DNA from: Herbinix sp. | GTDB lineage: Bacteria; Bacillota; Clostridia; Lachnospirales; Lachnospiraceae | Length of the DNA: 64,000 nucleotides | Assembly (NCBI GenBank): GCA_029240245.1 | Contig: JARBTJ010000004.1 | Span: 1-64,000, forward strand | Reading direction: 5' to 3' | Part shown: positions 10,261 to 21,830 of the stretch, one piece after another | Layout of the letters: every line of letters begins with the position of its first letter | Numbering within the stretch: position 1 is the first letter of the stretch | Translations under genes and position numbers: made by a program | Notes under the pieces: generated by a model | What the model was told of the DNA's origin: nothing | What the model saw: only the letters and a program-made list of their open reading frames with translations | Database searches by the model: none

Positions 10261-10537
10261 AGAATTCCAGATCCAATTCTTTAAACAGAGTTCCTCGCTC
10301 TAATGCTTTAAATTCATTTTCGTATAAATTACGAAAACGTTGCCACGGCACATAACACATACCAAGGGGAAAACGGTCAAAGTCGCCTTCTACATACGAG
10401 TCTTTGTCATAACAGTCTTCTGGTGAATATCTGTCTACTAGATCACCACAAACAGGATTTTTATATCTGTTCGGGGAAATATTTTTGTTACAAGGTCCAC
10501 AGTTTCCACCGTCTCTACGATACATCCGTCTATCCAT
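10241..10537 (-). CDS. cotJA: Spore coat-associated protein CotJA
   Basis: LGMCYVPWQRFRNLYENEFKALERGTLFKELDLEFYGRSCK; operon position. Confidence 0.88.
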   Translation of the reverse strand: MDRRMYRRDGGNCGPCNKNISPNRYKNPVCGDLVDRYSPEDCYDKDSYVEGDFDRFPLGMCYVPWQRFRNLYENEFKALERGTLFKELDLEFYGRSCK

Positions 10538-10852
10538 TCCTTATTCTCTCCTTTCAACCAATCAGAACAACCTACTTCTGCATTTGTTGTTCTATACATA
10601 TTATGAGTAGAGGACAATTCTGTGCCTGTATCTCATATTGCAAAATCATTAAAACATAAAATTTCATTTTTTTTGTTGAAACTACGGATTAATCGATTGC
10701 AAATCATTGACAATAAAACCTTTATCATATAATATTTAACTAGATACTCGTGGAATTGTCTGACGAATTAGCAGTTTCCGGGAAGATGATTGTAAGTATC
10801 TGCTTGATTCAATCGTATCATAGGTTCATGCATCAAAGGGAGAGAGAGCATC

Positions 10853-11779
10853 ATGTATCATTTCATTATTAACCCCAAATCCAGTTCCGGCAAAGGTATT
10901 AAATATTGGTGGATTGTAAAGAGTGAATTGGACAGACAACAGATAAGCTATACGGCAACATTTACCAGACATGCCGGACATGCTATAGAGATTACCCGGC
11001 AGCTTTGCAATAAGTATACCGGTATTAAGAATATTGTAATATTAGGCGGAGACGGTACCGTTAATGAAGTAATCAACGGCATTGATCATTATAAGGAGGT
11101 ATTGTTAGGATACATCCCTTCCGGCTCAAGCAATGATTTAGCAAGAAGCCTTCGAATTCCTAAGGATCCGATCAAGGCTCTTTCCAATATTTTAAAACCT
11201 ACCCGATTTAAATATTTAGATCATGGTGTGATTACCTTTCTTGATCATGACAAGACACCCAGACGATTTAGCTGTTCCAGCGGTATGGGATATGATGCTA
11301 ATGTTTGTCTGGAGGTACAGGAATCCCCTTTAAAAAGAAGATTAAACCGGTATGGAGCAGGCAAACTGGTATATCTGGCAATAGCTATTAAACAGATTCT
11401 AACGATTATGCCTTCGGATGGTTCTGTCATTATTGACGGGCAAAAAAAGAACACCTATAAGAAAATTCTTTTGGTATCCAGTATGATTCATAAATATGAA
11501 GGCGGAGGTCTATTAATGGCCCCTGATGCAGACCCTGCGGACGGACGTTTGAGCGTCTGTCTGGTTCATGGAATGAGCCGGTTGCAGGTAATCTTTATGC
11601 TGCCAATGTTACTACTTGGTATGCATACTAAATTTAAAGGCGTTGAAGCCTTCCATTGTAAAGAAATTGAAATAATTATGGATAGGAATGTAGCTGTTCA
11701 TACGGATGGTGAGATTCCTGCCGTTTGTTCCCATATTAAGGTAAGTAACCTTGAGGAGCAGGTACGAATGATTTTGTAA
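10853..11779 (+). CDS. Diacylglycerol kinase-family lipid kinase (YegS/DgkB-like)
   Basis: IINPKSSSGKG, GGDGTVNEVINGI, IPSGSSNDLARSL. Confidence 0.9.
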   Translation: MYHFIINPKSSSGKGIKYWWIVKSELDRQQISYTATFTRHAGHAIEITRQLCNKYTGIKNIVILGGDGTVNEVINGIDHYKEVLLGYIPSGSSNDLARSLRIPKDPIKALSNILKPTRFKYLDHGVITFLDHDKTPRRFSCSSGMGYDANVCLEVQESPLKRRLNRYGAGKLVYLAIAIKQILTIMPSDGSVIIDGQKKNTYKKILLVSSMIHKYEGGGLLMAPDADPADGRLSVCLVHGMSRLQVIFMLPMLLLGMHTKFKGVEAFHCKEIEIIMDRNVAVHTDGEIPAVCSHIKVSNLEEQVRMIL

Positions 11780-11788
11780 GGAAAGCAG

Positions 11789-12685
11789 GTGCATTCGATG
11801 CAAAGACGATCGAGTATTCACATATCTTCTTTAATTGTATTTTTAAGTATTTTAACCACCCTGCTGCAATTTGCAGTTTATTATTTCTTTGCATCGTCCT
11901 ATTTGATATTGGGCATATCCTCTTTATTCGTTGCCCTATGCTGCCATATCCTATTAGAACGTTCGTATGATTATGAAGCCTGTTTTATCTATACCGTATT
12001 AAGTGTATTCATTAGTTTGATCGTTACCATTTTAACTTATCTGGGGAAGGATGATTCCTTTTCCATCATCCCTTATACGGAAACCTTAATCGGTATTGTC
12101 GTGGTAAACTGGCTGATACCCAACATCCATTGCTTTATCCGCAACATGTTTGATTATGGAACCAGAATTGAAAATTATACCGAGTTTTATCGGAACAGCA
12201 GCATTATCTTTCTGCTGTTTTACATAGGAATCATCGTTTATGGTTCTTTCTTTGTAAAAGTGTTTCCCTGGGCTTATCCCATGAATACGGATTCAGTTAA
12301 TCTGATCCCCTTTCTGTCTGTGTCCACACAGATTGAGGATTATTTATATGGAGCTCTTCCGCTCAGTGACATTCTACTATATTTAAGCAGCCGGATATTA
12401 ATTTTTATCCCGTATGGATTTTATGTTACCTTAATTTCCCGCAGGGTATCCCGGTTGCTCCGATGTGTGATTTTATTATTCGTTCCTGTGATATTGGAAG
12501 CACTTCAATATTTCCTTTATCCTACCCGTTGTGATATTGACGATGTCATTTATGCGTTCTTTGGAGGTCTCCTCGGCATTTTATGTTTCAGTCTGACCAA
12601 CGCGGTATACAAGCTAATTTCCGGAAGGAATTTTTTGTCTAAGGATCCCACCTACCGATTTACCAACAGCTCCCTCCATTTTTAA
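11789..12685 (+). CDS. VanZ-family membrane protein
   Basis: MNTDSVNLIPFLS..., C-terminal EALQYFLYPTRCDIDDVIYAFFGGLLG. Confidence 0.85.
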   Translation: MHSMQRRSSIHISSLIVFLSILTTLLQFAVYYFFASSYLILGISSLFVALCCHILLERSYDYEACFIYTVLSVFISLIVTILTYLGKDDSFSIIPYTETLIGIVVVNWLIPNIHCFIRNMFDYGTRIENYTEFYRNSSIIFLLFYIGIIVYGSFFVKVFPWAYPMNTDSVNLIPFLSVSTQIEDYLYGALPLSDILLYLSSRILIFIPYGFYVTLISRRVSRLLRCVILLFVPVILEALQYFLYPTRCDIDDVIYAFFGGLLGILCFSLTNAVYKLISGRNFLSKDPTYRFTNSSLHF

Positions 12686-15105
12686 GAATGAACCTCGACC
12701 GCATTCTGCCAGAAATTATCCAGAATGCCTCTCATGGTATCCACATTTACGGAGACATTGGGAAACCATTCCCTCGGAAATAACTCACAGTACTGCTTCT
12801 GCGTGAATCTTTCATCCAGAAGAAGGATTGCACCCCGATCCTCCTTAGTACGGATGACTCTGCCCGCTGACTGTAAAACCTTGTTCATTCCCTGGTAAAG
12901 GTACGAATAATCGAAGCCTTTACCATTTTTTTCGTCAAAATATCCCCGGAACAATTCTCTTTCATTACATACCATAGGCAGGCCTGTACCGACAATAACA
13001 GCACCTATAAGCCGATCGCTCTTTAAATCAATTCCTTCGCTGAAAATTCCTCCCATAACGCAAAAACCGATTCGACTATTTTCCGGATCCTCCACAAATT
13101 CCTGTAAAAAGAGCTCCCGCTCTCCTTCGCTCATACTACTGCTTTGCACAACAACCCCCTTAAGCTCCGGGTAAGCAAGTTCTGCAATTGTCTGAAGCAT
13201 CTGATAGGATGGGAAGAAAACCATATAGTTACCTGTCTTTGCATCGGTAAATTCCTTGATGTAGCGAAGAATCTTCTTATATTCCGTTTCATTGCGTCGT
13301 GTATATTTTGTACTTACATCCTTGCCAATCATGATGATTCTGTTTTCCGGTAAAAAGGAGGAGGGTGCATACACCGCATAATCTTCTTTCCTCCCACCCA
13401 GCTGCTCCATATAGTAATTGATGGGCAGTAAAGTAGCGGAAAAGAGTACAGCGCTACGCCCCCGCTCCATACAGGTTAAAAGATTTTTAGACGGATCCAT
13501 GCATTGAAGTTTTATCCGGAAACTGTCCTCCTCTTCATAATCCGTATATATGGTATATTTCTCATCGTGAATCTCGTATATATTTAAAAAGTGCCTGATA
13601 TCCAGAAATAGACGAAGTACTTCTTCCCCTCCCTCAAGCAGATGATTTTCCTGCAAGAACACTTCATATTCAGCCATCAAACCCATAAGATGAAGGCCGA
13701 AACCATCCACATTATCCAGTACCTCAAATTCGTCACAGTCTCTCCTTAGTTTCAACAGATCATTATTACATTGATCCAGCAGCTTTGTAAATTTAGGGCT
13801 TTTATCCTTAACAAACCGCTTCACCTCTAAAAAGCTGTCCTTATACAAGACGGCACTGTACATTTCTCTGGCGCGGTCAACGAGATTATGTGCCTCGTCG
13901 ATTAAAAATACATAATCTCTCTGTTTTTCATTCTGAAAAAACCGTCTTAGGTAAACATTGGGGTCAAAGGCATAATTATAGTCGCAAATAACCGCATCCG
14001 TCCACAATGTAGCGTCAAGACACATTTCAAACGGGCAGACACAGTGCTGTTCGGCATATGCAATAACCAGATCCCTGTTAATGTCGTTTTCATTCGTAAG
14101 TAAATCATATACGGCATCATTTACCCTGTCATAATACCCCTTTGCACGCTCGCAGGCGACCGGATTACAATCCGGCTTGTCCAGGATACAAATCTTATCC
14201 TTCGCTGTAATGGTGACTACTTTCATGGGTAGGCCACTTTCATTCAGGATATGAAAGGTATCCTCTGCAACGGTTCGGGTGATTGTTTTAGCAGTCAGAT
14301 AGAAAATTTTCTCCACGAGACCTTCGCCCATAGCTTTTACGGAAGGGAAAACCGTAGAAATAGTCTTGCCAACACCGGTTGGAGCTTCAATAAACAACTT
14401 CTTTTTCCGTAAAATTGTTTTATAAACACCAGTAACCAGCTCCTTCTGACCCTCCCTGTATGGAAAGGGAAAGTCGAGTGCTTTAATGGCAGTATTTCTT
14501 TTTTCTGTCCACTTAATCTGCCACTCAGCCCATTTGCAGTATTCATTGACCAGATGGTCAAACCATGCACTTAACTCCTCATTAGTAAAGGTTTCTTCAA
14601 AATACCTAAGGTTTTCGGTTTCAATATTGCAATAGGTAATACGAATTCCAATTTTCTCATGACTGTATTTTGTGGCATAAATATAGGCATAGCACATCGC
14701 CTGTGCACGGTGAACCCCTTCCGGCGCAGTCAGATGTGAGATATCCATATAAACACCTTTGATTTCATCAATCGTAATTTCCGGTGAGTTACTTTCCTCC
14801 TCCTCAAAAATAAGAACAGAAAAGTCTTCTCTGATCACATTATTAACAATAATTCCGTCAGCCCTACCCTCTATGGTCAGTTCAAAGGAGATATCCTCTC
14901 TTGTTATCGGAACTGTGATACTTAACGGCACTTCAGCACTGTAATTAGCACCCATCTGCTTTTGAAGCTTCCGATGCAGACGACTTCCCGCCTGCATCGC
15001 ATCGGCTTCAAACCTTGCCTTTGTATTATCAATATCTCCGGAGCGCAGAATAAATTCCACCAGATTTCGTACCGATATTCGAATATTTACATTAGTTTCC
15101 TGCAT
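12682..15105 (-). CDS. ATP-dependent DNA helicase, DinG/Rad3-like with N-terminal nuclease-like region
   Basis: PYREGQKELVTGVYKTI, IEAPTGVGKTISTVFPSV, four-Cys Fe-S cluster region, DEAHN, QSAGRVIRTKEDRG. Confidence 0.9.
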   Translation of the reverse strand: MQETNVNIRISVRNLVEFILRSGDIDNTKARFEADAMQAGSRLHRKLQKQMGANYSAEVPLSITVPITREDISFELTIEGRADGIIVNNVIREDFSVLIFEEEESNSPEITIDEIKGVYMDISHLTAPEGVHRAQAMCYAYIYATKYSHEKIGIRITYCNIETENLRYFEETFTNEELSAWFDHLVNEYCKWAEWQIKWTEKRNTAIKALDFPFPYREGQKELVTGVYKTILRKKKLFIEAPTGVGKTISTVFPSVKAMGEGLVEKIFYLTAKTITRTVAEDTFHILNESGLPMKVVTITAKDKICILDKPDCNPVACERAKGYYDRVNDAVYDLLTNENDINRDLVIAYAEQHCVCPFEMCLDATLWTDAVICDYNYAFDPNVYLRRFFQNEKQRDYVFLIDEAHNLVDRAREMYSAVLYKDSFLEVKRFVKDKSPKFTKLLDQCNNDLLKLRRDCDEFEVLDNVDGFGLHLMGLMAEYEVFLQENHLLEGGEEVLRLFLDIRHFLNIYEIHDEKYTIYTDYEEEDSFRIKLQCMDPSKNLLTCMERGRSAVLFSATLLPINYYMEQLGGRKEDYAVYAPSSFLPENRIIMIGKDVSTKYTRRNETEYKKILRYIKEFTDAKTGNYMVFFPSYQMLQTIAELAYPELKGVVVQSSSMSEGERELFLQEFVEDPENSRIGFCVMGGIFSEGIDLKSDRLIGAVIVGTGLPMVCNERELFRGYFDEKNGKGFDYSYLYQGMNKVLQSAGRVIRTKEDRGAILLLDERFTQKQYCELFPREWFPNVSVNVDTMRGILDNFWQNAVEVHS

Positions 15106-15520
15106 AACACCCTCCGACTGCCTTGAATGAAAAAAGCACTATAAATATATATCATTTATAATGCTTATCGATTAATTTTATTTTATCATAAATATGCTAA
15201 TATGCCAAGCTTCCGGTAGTTTTTGTTTACTTCCCCTAATACTAAACACCTGCTGTAATCCTCATCCTCATCGAGTATACCAACCTGATATTCCTTGGTT
15301 AAATCATTCCTAGAGTCCCTACTTTGCTTTATCGGTGAGCAAAACATGACTATTAGCTTAATTCCACGTATTCATTTTATGGTATTTGCGTATTAAGTCA
15401 ATATATTTTTATATTAATTAAATAAGTTTTTTACTTGCATTTTTTACCTTAATCTGATACATTCTAGATATATTCCTCTGTTCTTTTATGGAGGTAAATT
15501 ATAAAAAGCGAGGTAATAAT

Positions 15521-15883
15521 ATGAGCAATCACAATCACGATGGCAGCTGTGGCTGCGGACATGATCATGAGTATGAACACGATTCAATTACATTATCATT
15601 AGATGACGGTACTGAGTTAAATTGCATCGTATTGGATATTTTCTCTGTAGATGGCAAAGATTACATTGCACTTCAGCCTGAAGAGGGTGAAAGTGAAGAC
15701 GATAACGTATTCTTATATCGTTATATCCAAGAAGATGACGGTGAACCGCAGCTTTTAAACATTGAAGATGATGAGGAATTCGAGGCTGTTGCTGATGCAT
15801 TCGAGGAATTGTTGGATTCTGAGGAATTTGACGACATGTTTGATGAGGATTATGAAGAAGCAGAAGAGGAAGATGAGGAATAG
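15521..15883 (+). CDS. DUF1292 family protein
   Basis: ITLSLDDGTELNCIVLDIFSVDGKDYIALQPE; acidic C-terminus. Preferred start is the internal Met at 15521 behind gcgaggt. Confidence 0.85.
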   Translation: MSNHNHDGSCGCGHDHEYEHDSITLSLDDGTELNCIVLDIFSVDGKDYIALQPEEGESEDDNVFLYRYIQEDDGEPQLLNIEDDEEFEAVADAFEELLDSEEFDDMFDEDYEEAEEEDEE

Positions 15884-15992
15884 TGAGCAGGTTTGAAGAA
15901 GATCCGCTTTGACTTCGACTAATATAGGCTGCCATTACAGATCAACGATCCGATCACCGGATATTTGAATGCATGGCAGCCTCTTCTTATTC

Positions 15993-17825
15993 TTAAGTTT
16001 TGATAATTTCCCCGATAAATCTGGAGCAATCCATTTCTTTATTGTAACGTTCTTTTGCGCTTAATATATAGAGGTATTCCTTTGCTCGGGTCATTGCTAC
16101 ATAAAAAAGTCTACGCTCCTCTTCAACATCCGCTTCCAAAACGGCTTTCTTATGAGGTGTTATTCCTTCATTGGCATCAACAATATATACGACTTTAAAT
16201 TCCAAACCCTTGGAACTGTGCATCGTTGCTATCGTAATACTGTCTTTGTTATTATTTGCTGCTTCCGAGGCCTGACGCTTCAGTTCCTGTTTATATTCAT
16301 CCATATGATGAAACCACTCTTCATAGGTCTTAAATTCTCTTGCATTTTCCTGCAGCTCATCGAGTATTTCAATCAGTTCTTCGACTTTTATTTTCCGCAT
16401 ATCAGCATATTCCTTTAAATAGCCCTCATACCCTACCCCACGGCGAATATAATTGATGGCTGCATAGGGATTCATACGACCAAGTATCGTAATATCATAA
16501 TCAAATTGATCCAGACGCTCCAGCATCCAGTTCTTGTCATCATAATAGGCCTTCACATCTTCAAAATCTACTTCGGGTGAATCAAAGCATTCTCGGCTGA
16601 TATATCGCTTTGGGCGGTTAATAATCTGTAGATAAAAGCTGCGTTGCGTGCTACCCATAGCAATCCTGATATAGGAAATGAGATCGGTTGTTATCCAATG
16701 GTCATACAGATTCGGCAGACTGTCTCGCATTCGAAAAGGAATATTATATTCCATCAATTTATGTAACAGAGCACCCGAGCCCATATTGGTACGTATCAAT
16801 ATTGCCATCTCCGAAAGAGCAATTCCTGCTTTATTTAACTTCAGTATTTCATCCGCCAACATCTGATTTTCCTTAGCTAGTGTCTCAAAGGCATGAATCT
16901 CAATCTCTCTTCCTACACTCTTAACCGCACTGACCTCCTTCGAAAATCTGTTTTTGTTATGCATAACTAACCGGTTGGCGGCCTTAACGATCGCTTGGGT
17001 TGACCGGTAATTCACATTTAAAAGTACCTGTTTGCATTCAGTGTAATGGTCCGGGAACTTTAACATAATTTCTGGTTTCGCTCCACGGAATCGGTAGATC
17101 GACTGATCATCATCCCCCACGATAAATATATTATTACGGGGTTTTGCAAGCAACTTCATAATCTCGAACTGAACTTTATTAATGTCCTGAAACTCATCAA
17201 TTAATATGTATTGAAATTTTTCCTGCCAAATCGTTAAAATGTCCCCCCGCTTTGTTAGCAACTCATGGCAATAAAGCAGCATATCATCAAAATCGATTAA
17301 TTTAGCCTTTTTTAACCGATTATTATAATCAGTATAGATGGATCGAAAAATCTCCTCCGAGCAATGAACCGAATAGTAATTTGACAATTCCATCTGGTTT
17401 CCCTTAACCAGGCTGATTTCCGAGAACAAATCCTTGATAAATTCCTTCTCATCCTCATATTCCAGCTCATGACGATGTATAATCTCCTTTAAAAACTGAT
17501 ATCGAACTTCCTCTCGTACGATATTAGTTGCATTAAAATGATAGGCATGCTTTAGTATCGTAAAAAAAACTGCATGAAAGGTACCGAAATTAACTTTGGT
17601 ATAACTACTTTTCATTCCTGCAAGGAAACGTTCCTTCATCTCGCCTGCAGCTGCCTTGGTAAATGTAATCACCAGTATATTTTCCTCCGGAATCTGGTGT
17701 TCCTGTATTAAATATTTGGTTCGTTCGGTAATAACCAGAGTTTTACCCGAACCAGGCCCTGCAAGAACAAGCATCGGACCATCCTTATGCCAAACGGCCT
17801 GCTTTTGTGAGGAATTCATCTGCAT
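15993..17825 (-). CDS. UvrD/PcrA-like ATP-dependent DNA helicase
   Basis: QKQAVWHKDGPMLVLAGPGSGKTLVITERT, DEFQDINKVQFEI, GDDDQSIYRFRGA, TMHSSKGLEFKVVYIVD. Confidence 0.93.
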   Translation of the reverse strand: MQMNSSQKQAVWHKDGPMLVLAGPGSGKTLVITERTKYLIQEHQIPEENILVITFTKAAAGEMKERFLAGMKSSYTKVNFGTFHAVFFTILKHAYHFNATNIVREEVRYQFLKEIIHRHELEYEDEKEFIKDLFSEISLVKGNQMELSNYYSVHCSEEIFRSIYTDYNNRLKKAKLIDFDDMLLYCHELLTKRGDILTIWQEKFQYILIDEFQDINKVQFEIMKLLAKPRNNIFIVGDDDQSIYRFRGAKPEIMLKFPDHYTECKQVLLNVNYRSTQAIVKAANRLVMHNKNRFSKEVSAVKSVGREIEIHAFETLAKENQMLADEILKLNKAGIALSEMAILIRTNMGSGALLHKLMEYNIPFRMRDSLPNLYDHWITTDLISYIRIAMGSTQRSFYLQIINRPKRYISRECFDSPEVDFEDVKAYYDDKNWMLERLDQFDYDITILGRMNPYAAINYIRRGVGYEGYLKEYADMRKIKVEELIEILDELQENAREFKTYEEWFHHMDEYKQELKRQASEAANNNKDSITIATMHSSKGLEFKVVYIVDANEGITPHKKAVLEADVEEERRLFYVAMTRAKEYLYILSAKERYNKEMDCSRFIGEIIKT

Positions 17826-17973
17826 TATATTCGCTCCTGACTGTACTGATTTATAATGAATATTTAAAATGGGTTTACTATCGGAAATAAGAATAGGATA
17901 CTACTTCGACTTATTATAACAGATCTATAAAGATTTGCAGGGAAGGAAAGTATGGAAATAAGGGTGTTATATT

Positions 17974-18008
17974 ATCCGTCTTGCCGGAAAAACTCCGGCT
18001 AGACGGAT
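17974..18008. terminator. Stem-loop, possible terminator
   Basis: atccgtcttgccgga-aaaac-tccggctagacggat inverted repeat. Confidence 0.5.
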
Positions 18009-18029
18009 ATTTATTGTTCTTCTCATTAT

Positions 18030-18232
18030 TTATACATTGCTTTTTTCAATGTTTATTCATTACTTTATTCAATGTTTTATTCATTGCGTTATTCAATGTT
18101 TTATTCATTGCGTTATTCATTGTTTTATTCAATGTTTTATTCATTGTTTTATTCAATGCTTATTCATCGCTTTATTCAATGTTTTATTCAATGCTTTATT
18201 CAATGTTTTATTTCATTGTTTTATTCTTTGAT
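18030..18232. repeat. 12-bp tandem repeat array (consensus TTTTATTCAATG / TTTTATTCATTG)
   Basis: About 16-17 direct 12-bp units visible between gltX and the helicase gene. Confidence 0.9.
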
Positions 18233-18236
18233 TCGA

Positions 18237-19721
18237 TTAGCTTAGTTTATCAATTGCTGTCTTGATACGACGAATACTCTCTTCTTTTCCGATGATATTC
18301 ATAATTTCATAAGCACCGCCCGGTGTTGATTGTTTACCGGATACCGCTGTTCTAACCGGCCATAAACCCTGACCGTTTTTCATGCCCTTCTCCTGGATAT
18401 AAGCCATGAGTAGCTGTTCAATACCCGCTTCAGAATAATCCTCAAGCGCTTCAAACTGTGGTAGTAAATCCTTTAACACTGCAAGTGAACTTTCGGAATC
18501 GGTCTTCATTTTCTTATGTGTATACATCATAATATCATAATCCGGCAATGCTTCAAAGAAATCAACCATATCCTTAATATCTACGAAGGTCTCAATTCTT
18601 GTCTTTATCAGCAGAGCAATTTTACGCAGATCAAGTTCCTTGTGAATTACAGTTTTTAAATACGGAAGAGCCATCTGATAAAATCTCTCCTCTTCCATAT
18701 TCTTAATATATTCACCGTTCATCCAACGAAGCTTCACCATATCAAATACAGCCGGTGCTTTATTAATATGCTTATAATCGAATTCGCGGATCAAATCCTC
18801 CAAGGACATGATTTCCGTATTATTCGGCGAACTCCATCCGAGCAGCGCTACAAAATTAACAATCGCCTCCGGTACAAATCCCTGCTCCAATAGATCCTCG
18901 AAGGAGGAATGTCCACTGCGCTTACTTAATTTTTTATGCTCTTCATTCGTAATTAACGGTAAATGTACATATACCGGCTCCTCCCAGCCAAAATCCTGAT
19001 ATAGTCTGGTATATTTCGGTGTAGATGATAAATATTCATTACCCCTCACCACATGTGTGATTTTCATTAAATGGTCATCCACAACATTAGCAAAATTGTA
19101 GGTGGGATATCCATCCGACTTAATTAAAACCATGTCATCCAGCTCATCATTATCAACGGTGATATCTCCGAAAATTACGTCATGGAAGGTTGTAGAGCCT
19201 TGCAACGGATTATTTTGACGGATAACATAGGGAATTCCCTCAGCTAACTTTCCGGCAACCTCCTCCTTGGACAGATGTAGACAATGCTTGTCATATTTGG
19301 TTATCTCTTTAACATCATCATCCTCTTCGTCATCGGTACCCCCAACAATGCTCTTTAAAGAAGCTAACCGCTCCTTCGTACAAAAACAGTAGTATGCTGC
19401 GCCTTTTTCAACCAGCAGCTTGGCATACGCAAAATAAATTCCACTTGCCTGTCTTTCACTTTGAACATAAGGACCAAAACCGCCATCTTTGTCAGGTCCC
19501 TCATCATGAATTAAACCGGTTCCCTTCATAGTACGGTAAATGATATCAAGCGCTCCTTCTACATAACGCTCCTGGTCAGTATCTTCTATTCTTAAGATAA
19601 AGGTTCCCTCTTCATGCTTTGCGATTAAATACTCATATAAAGCCGTTCTTAAATTTCCGACATGCATTCTCCCCGTCGGACTGGGAGCATACCTTGTTCT
19701 AATACCACTCATGTTTAACAT
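18237..19721 (-). CDS. gltX: Glutamyl-tRNA synthetase
   Basis: [25 protein letters not shown] (HIGH region) and HKKLSKRSG (KMSKS-like). Confidence 0.95.
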   Translation of the reverse strand: MLNMSGIRTRYAPSPTGRMHVGNLRTALYEYLIAKHEEGTFILRIEDTDQERYVEGALDIIYRTMKGTGLIHDEGPDKDGGFGPYVQSERQASGIYFAYAKLLVEKGAAYYCFCTKERLASLKSIVGGTDDEEDDDVKEITKYDKHCLHLSKEEVAGKLAEGIPYVIRQNNPLQGSTTFHDVIFGDITVDNDELDDMVLIKSDGYPTYNFANVVDDHLMKITHVVRGNEYLSSTPKYTRLYQDFGWEEPVYVHLPLITNEEHKKLSKRSGHSSFEDLLEQGFVPEAIVNFVALLGWSSPNNTEIMSLEDLIREFDYKHINKAPAVFDMVKLRWMNGEYIKNMEEERFYQMALPYLKTVIHKELDLRKIALLIKTRIETFVDIKDMVDFFEALPDYDIMMYTHKKMKTDSESSLAVLKDLLPQFEALEDYSEAGIEQLLMAYIQEKGMKNGQGLWPVRTAVSGKQSTPGGAYEIMNIIGKEESIRRIKTAIDKLS

Positions 19722-19769
19722 CCTCTCTGTATATTAATCTTTCCTATTCTAAACTCTTATATTATCAAG

Positions 19770-20216
19770 CTATTCTAAGCCTTGTAACAGGCTGTTGTAA
19801 TAATCATTATAATCAAAGGTACCGTTCATAATATCCCGGAGCATCCCGCTGTTCATTATAATTATTAAGTATACAATTAATAAAATTATCATCACTGCTG
19901 TAAAAATCAAATTAACTCTTGCCCAATTTTTCTTGCTGTCCGGGGTATTCTTGGTAAAGGACCAAACAAATAACATCGTCAGAAAAACCAGCCATCCAAC
20001 ATAGGGAATCAGCAATAACGCATATGAACCAAGCCAATTTAAAAAGGTGACTGGCTTTTCCTTAACCATCCCACCCATCACGATTGGTACTTCTATCCGT
20101 TGCTGCGGTAATGTATGATAAGCTGCATTCATATGTTCTTTAAAGGAACTCCCACAGTATTCGCAAAAGTTAGCTTCCTCACTGTGTACTTGCCTTCCAC
20201 ATGTATTGCATACCAT
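19770..20216 (-). CDS. Zinc-ribbon domain membrane protein
   Basis: MVCNTCGRQVHSEEANFCEYCGSSF plus two TM segments. Confidence 0.75.
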   Translation of the reverse strand: MVCNTCGRQVHSEEANFCEYCGSSFKEHMNAAYHTLPQQRIEVPIVMGGMVKEKPVTFLNWLGSYALLLIPYVGWLVFLTMLFVWSFTKNTPDSKKNWARVNLIFTAVMIILLIVYLIIIMNSGMLRDIMNGTFDYNDYYNSLLQGLE

Positions 20217-20501
20217 TTATTTCACCTCTTTTTACATTATTTTTCCCATTATAACATAACATAATAGGCGTGTCAAAAGCACAATATACGGGGATGTGCA
20301 ATAAATCTGTATAAAGAATATCCCTGAAGTTAAATCACCGAATTACAAAATACTTTGCATCGTAAGGTGATTACCTTCAGGGACATTGTGTAATATGAAA
20401 ATATGATAGGATAATAAACGAATTATAAATCTGCCAATGATATTTGTCTGGCAACTTATTTCTATTGATACGCTATGCAAGATGTAGATCAAGCAATAAC
20501 A

Positions 20502-21830
20502 TTAACCCTCTGTCTTCATCGCTTCAATTGCACTAATCTTAGTTGCACGTCTTGCCGGAAAATACCCGGAAAGGAGACCAACCGCAATCGATATTGCAAG
20601 CGAAGCCAGCGGTAAATAAATCGGTATGATGGAAAACTTTGTATTCGTCATATCATACATGTAATTACCGGACATCAAAGCACCGAATAGTGGCTGCCCA
20701 AATTTATTAATTAACCATGAGGATAGATAACCTAAGGATATTCCTATAAATCCTCCAAACAAACCTATCATACCTGCTTCAAACAGGAAGAGTTTTCTTA
20801 TGTCCTTAATAACGCATCCCAGAACCTTCATAATACCGATTTCCTTTGTCCTCTCATAGATAGACATTACCATGGTATTTGCTATACTGATTGCAGAAAC
20901 CAGCATGGCTATGAAACCGAGAGCTCCTAAAACCATCTGAAGGGTATTGGATGCTTCCTTTAAAGGTTGTAAATACTGCATTTGGCTATAGGATTGAAAT
21001 CCCAACTCTTTAATCTTATCCTGAACCTCGATAACATTATTGATATGATCTACATTCAGCTTGATCGACTGATAATTCTGAATTTGTTTCACTGCTTCCT
21101 TTCGGTCTGACAATGCTAAGGTGTTACAATATTTTAAATATATCTTTTTAAAATATTCAATATCCATATAGGTTTGATGATCAAATTCACCATTTGTCTG
21201 TTCCATCTTTGCAATGTTTTTTAACGGAAGATTAAATTCTCTTTTTTTCGGGTCAGCCTGAAACCGATTAAACTTTAATGCAAGTTTATCCTTCTGGACA
21301 TCGATCACCTTAGGTGTATAAAATCTTGAGGTCGGATCATAAAATTCGTAAGGTACATTGGAGCCGAAAATGATCGTTGAATTATCCTCTTCGGTAGGAT
21401 ATTCACCGAACGTCAGCGCAGGAAAATCAAAAGCCTCAAAGACGTCCATATCCATTGCTGTAATGTCACCCCAGCCTTGATACTTACCGGATAACAGTGT
21501 AATATCCATACGCATCATCGGTGAGACTGCTCTTACATGATCAATCTGATTGATTTGTTCAACCAGATTGTCATCCAGTACCTGCTCCTTACTGCCCATC
21601 CAATTACCATTGTCATCATATATTTCGCCATAGGTATTCACAGTAATCGTCGTTAGACCACCTTGTTGCATGATCTGGGTGTCAAAATTATTTTCCATAC
21701 CATATCCGATGGAACGCATAATGATAATAGACAGGGAACCTATGACAACACCTAGAACAGTTAATATGGTTCTTGCCTTTCGCCGGGAAAGATTTCTTAT
21801 TCCCATTTTGAACAAGTCACTAATCCTCAT
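20502..21830 (-). CDS. MacB/FtsX-type ABC transporter permease
   Basis: GIRNLSRRKARTILTVLGVVIGSLSIIIM, C-terminal FPARRATKISAIEAMKTEG; start chosen at the internal MRISDLF, overlapping the upstream gene end. Confidence 0.87.
   Translation of the reverse strand: MRISDLFKMGIRNLSRRKARTILTVLGVVIGSLSIIIMRSIGYGMENNFDTQIMQQGGLTTITVNTYGEIYDDNGNWMGSKEQVLDDNLVEQINQIDHVRAVSPMMRMDITLLSGKYQGWGDITAMDMDVFEAFDFPALTFGEYPTEEDNSTIIFGSNVPYEFYDPTSRFYTPKVIDVQKDKLALKFNRFQADPKKREFNLPLKNIAKMEQTNGEFDHQTYMDIEYFKKIYLKYCNTLALSDRKEAVKQIQNYQSIKLNVDHINNVIEVQDKIKELGFQSYSQMQYLQPLKEASNTLQMVLGALGFIAMLVSAISIANTMVMSIYERTKEIGIMKVLGCVIKDIRKLFLFEAGMIGLFGGFIGISLGYLSSWLINKFGQPLFGALMSGNYMYDMTNTKFSIIPIYLPLASLAISIAVGLLSGYFPARRATKISAIEAMKTEG

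Noticed and set aside
17981-18265. 94-aa ORF LFIALFNVLF...
   Set aside because: Translation of the 12-bp tandem repeat overlapping the 3' end of gltX; likely not a gene.
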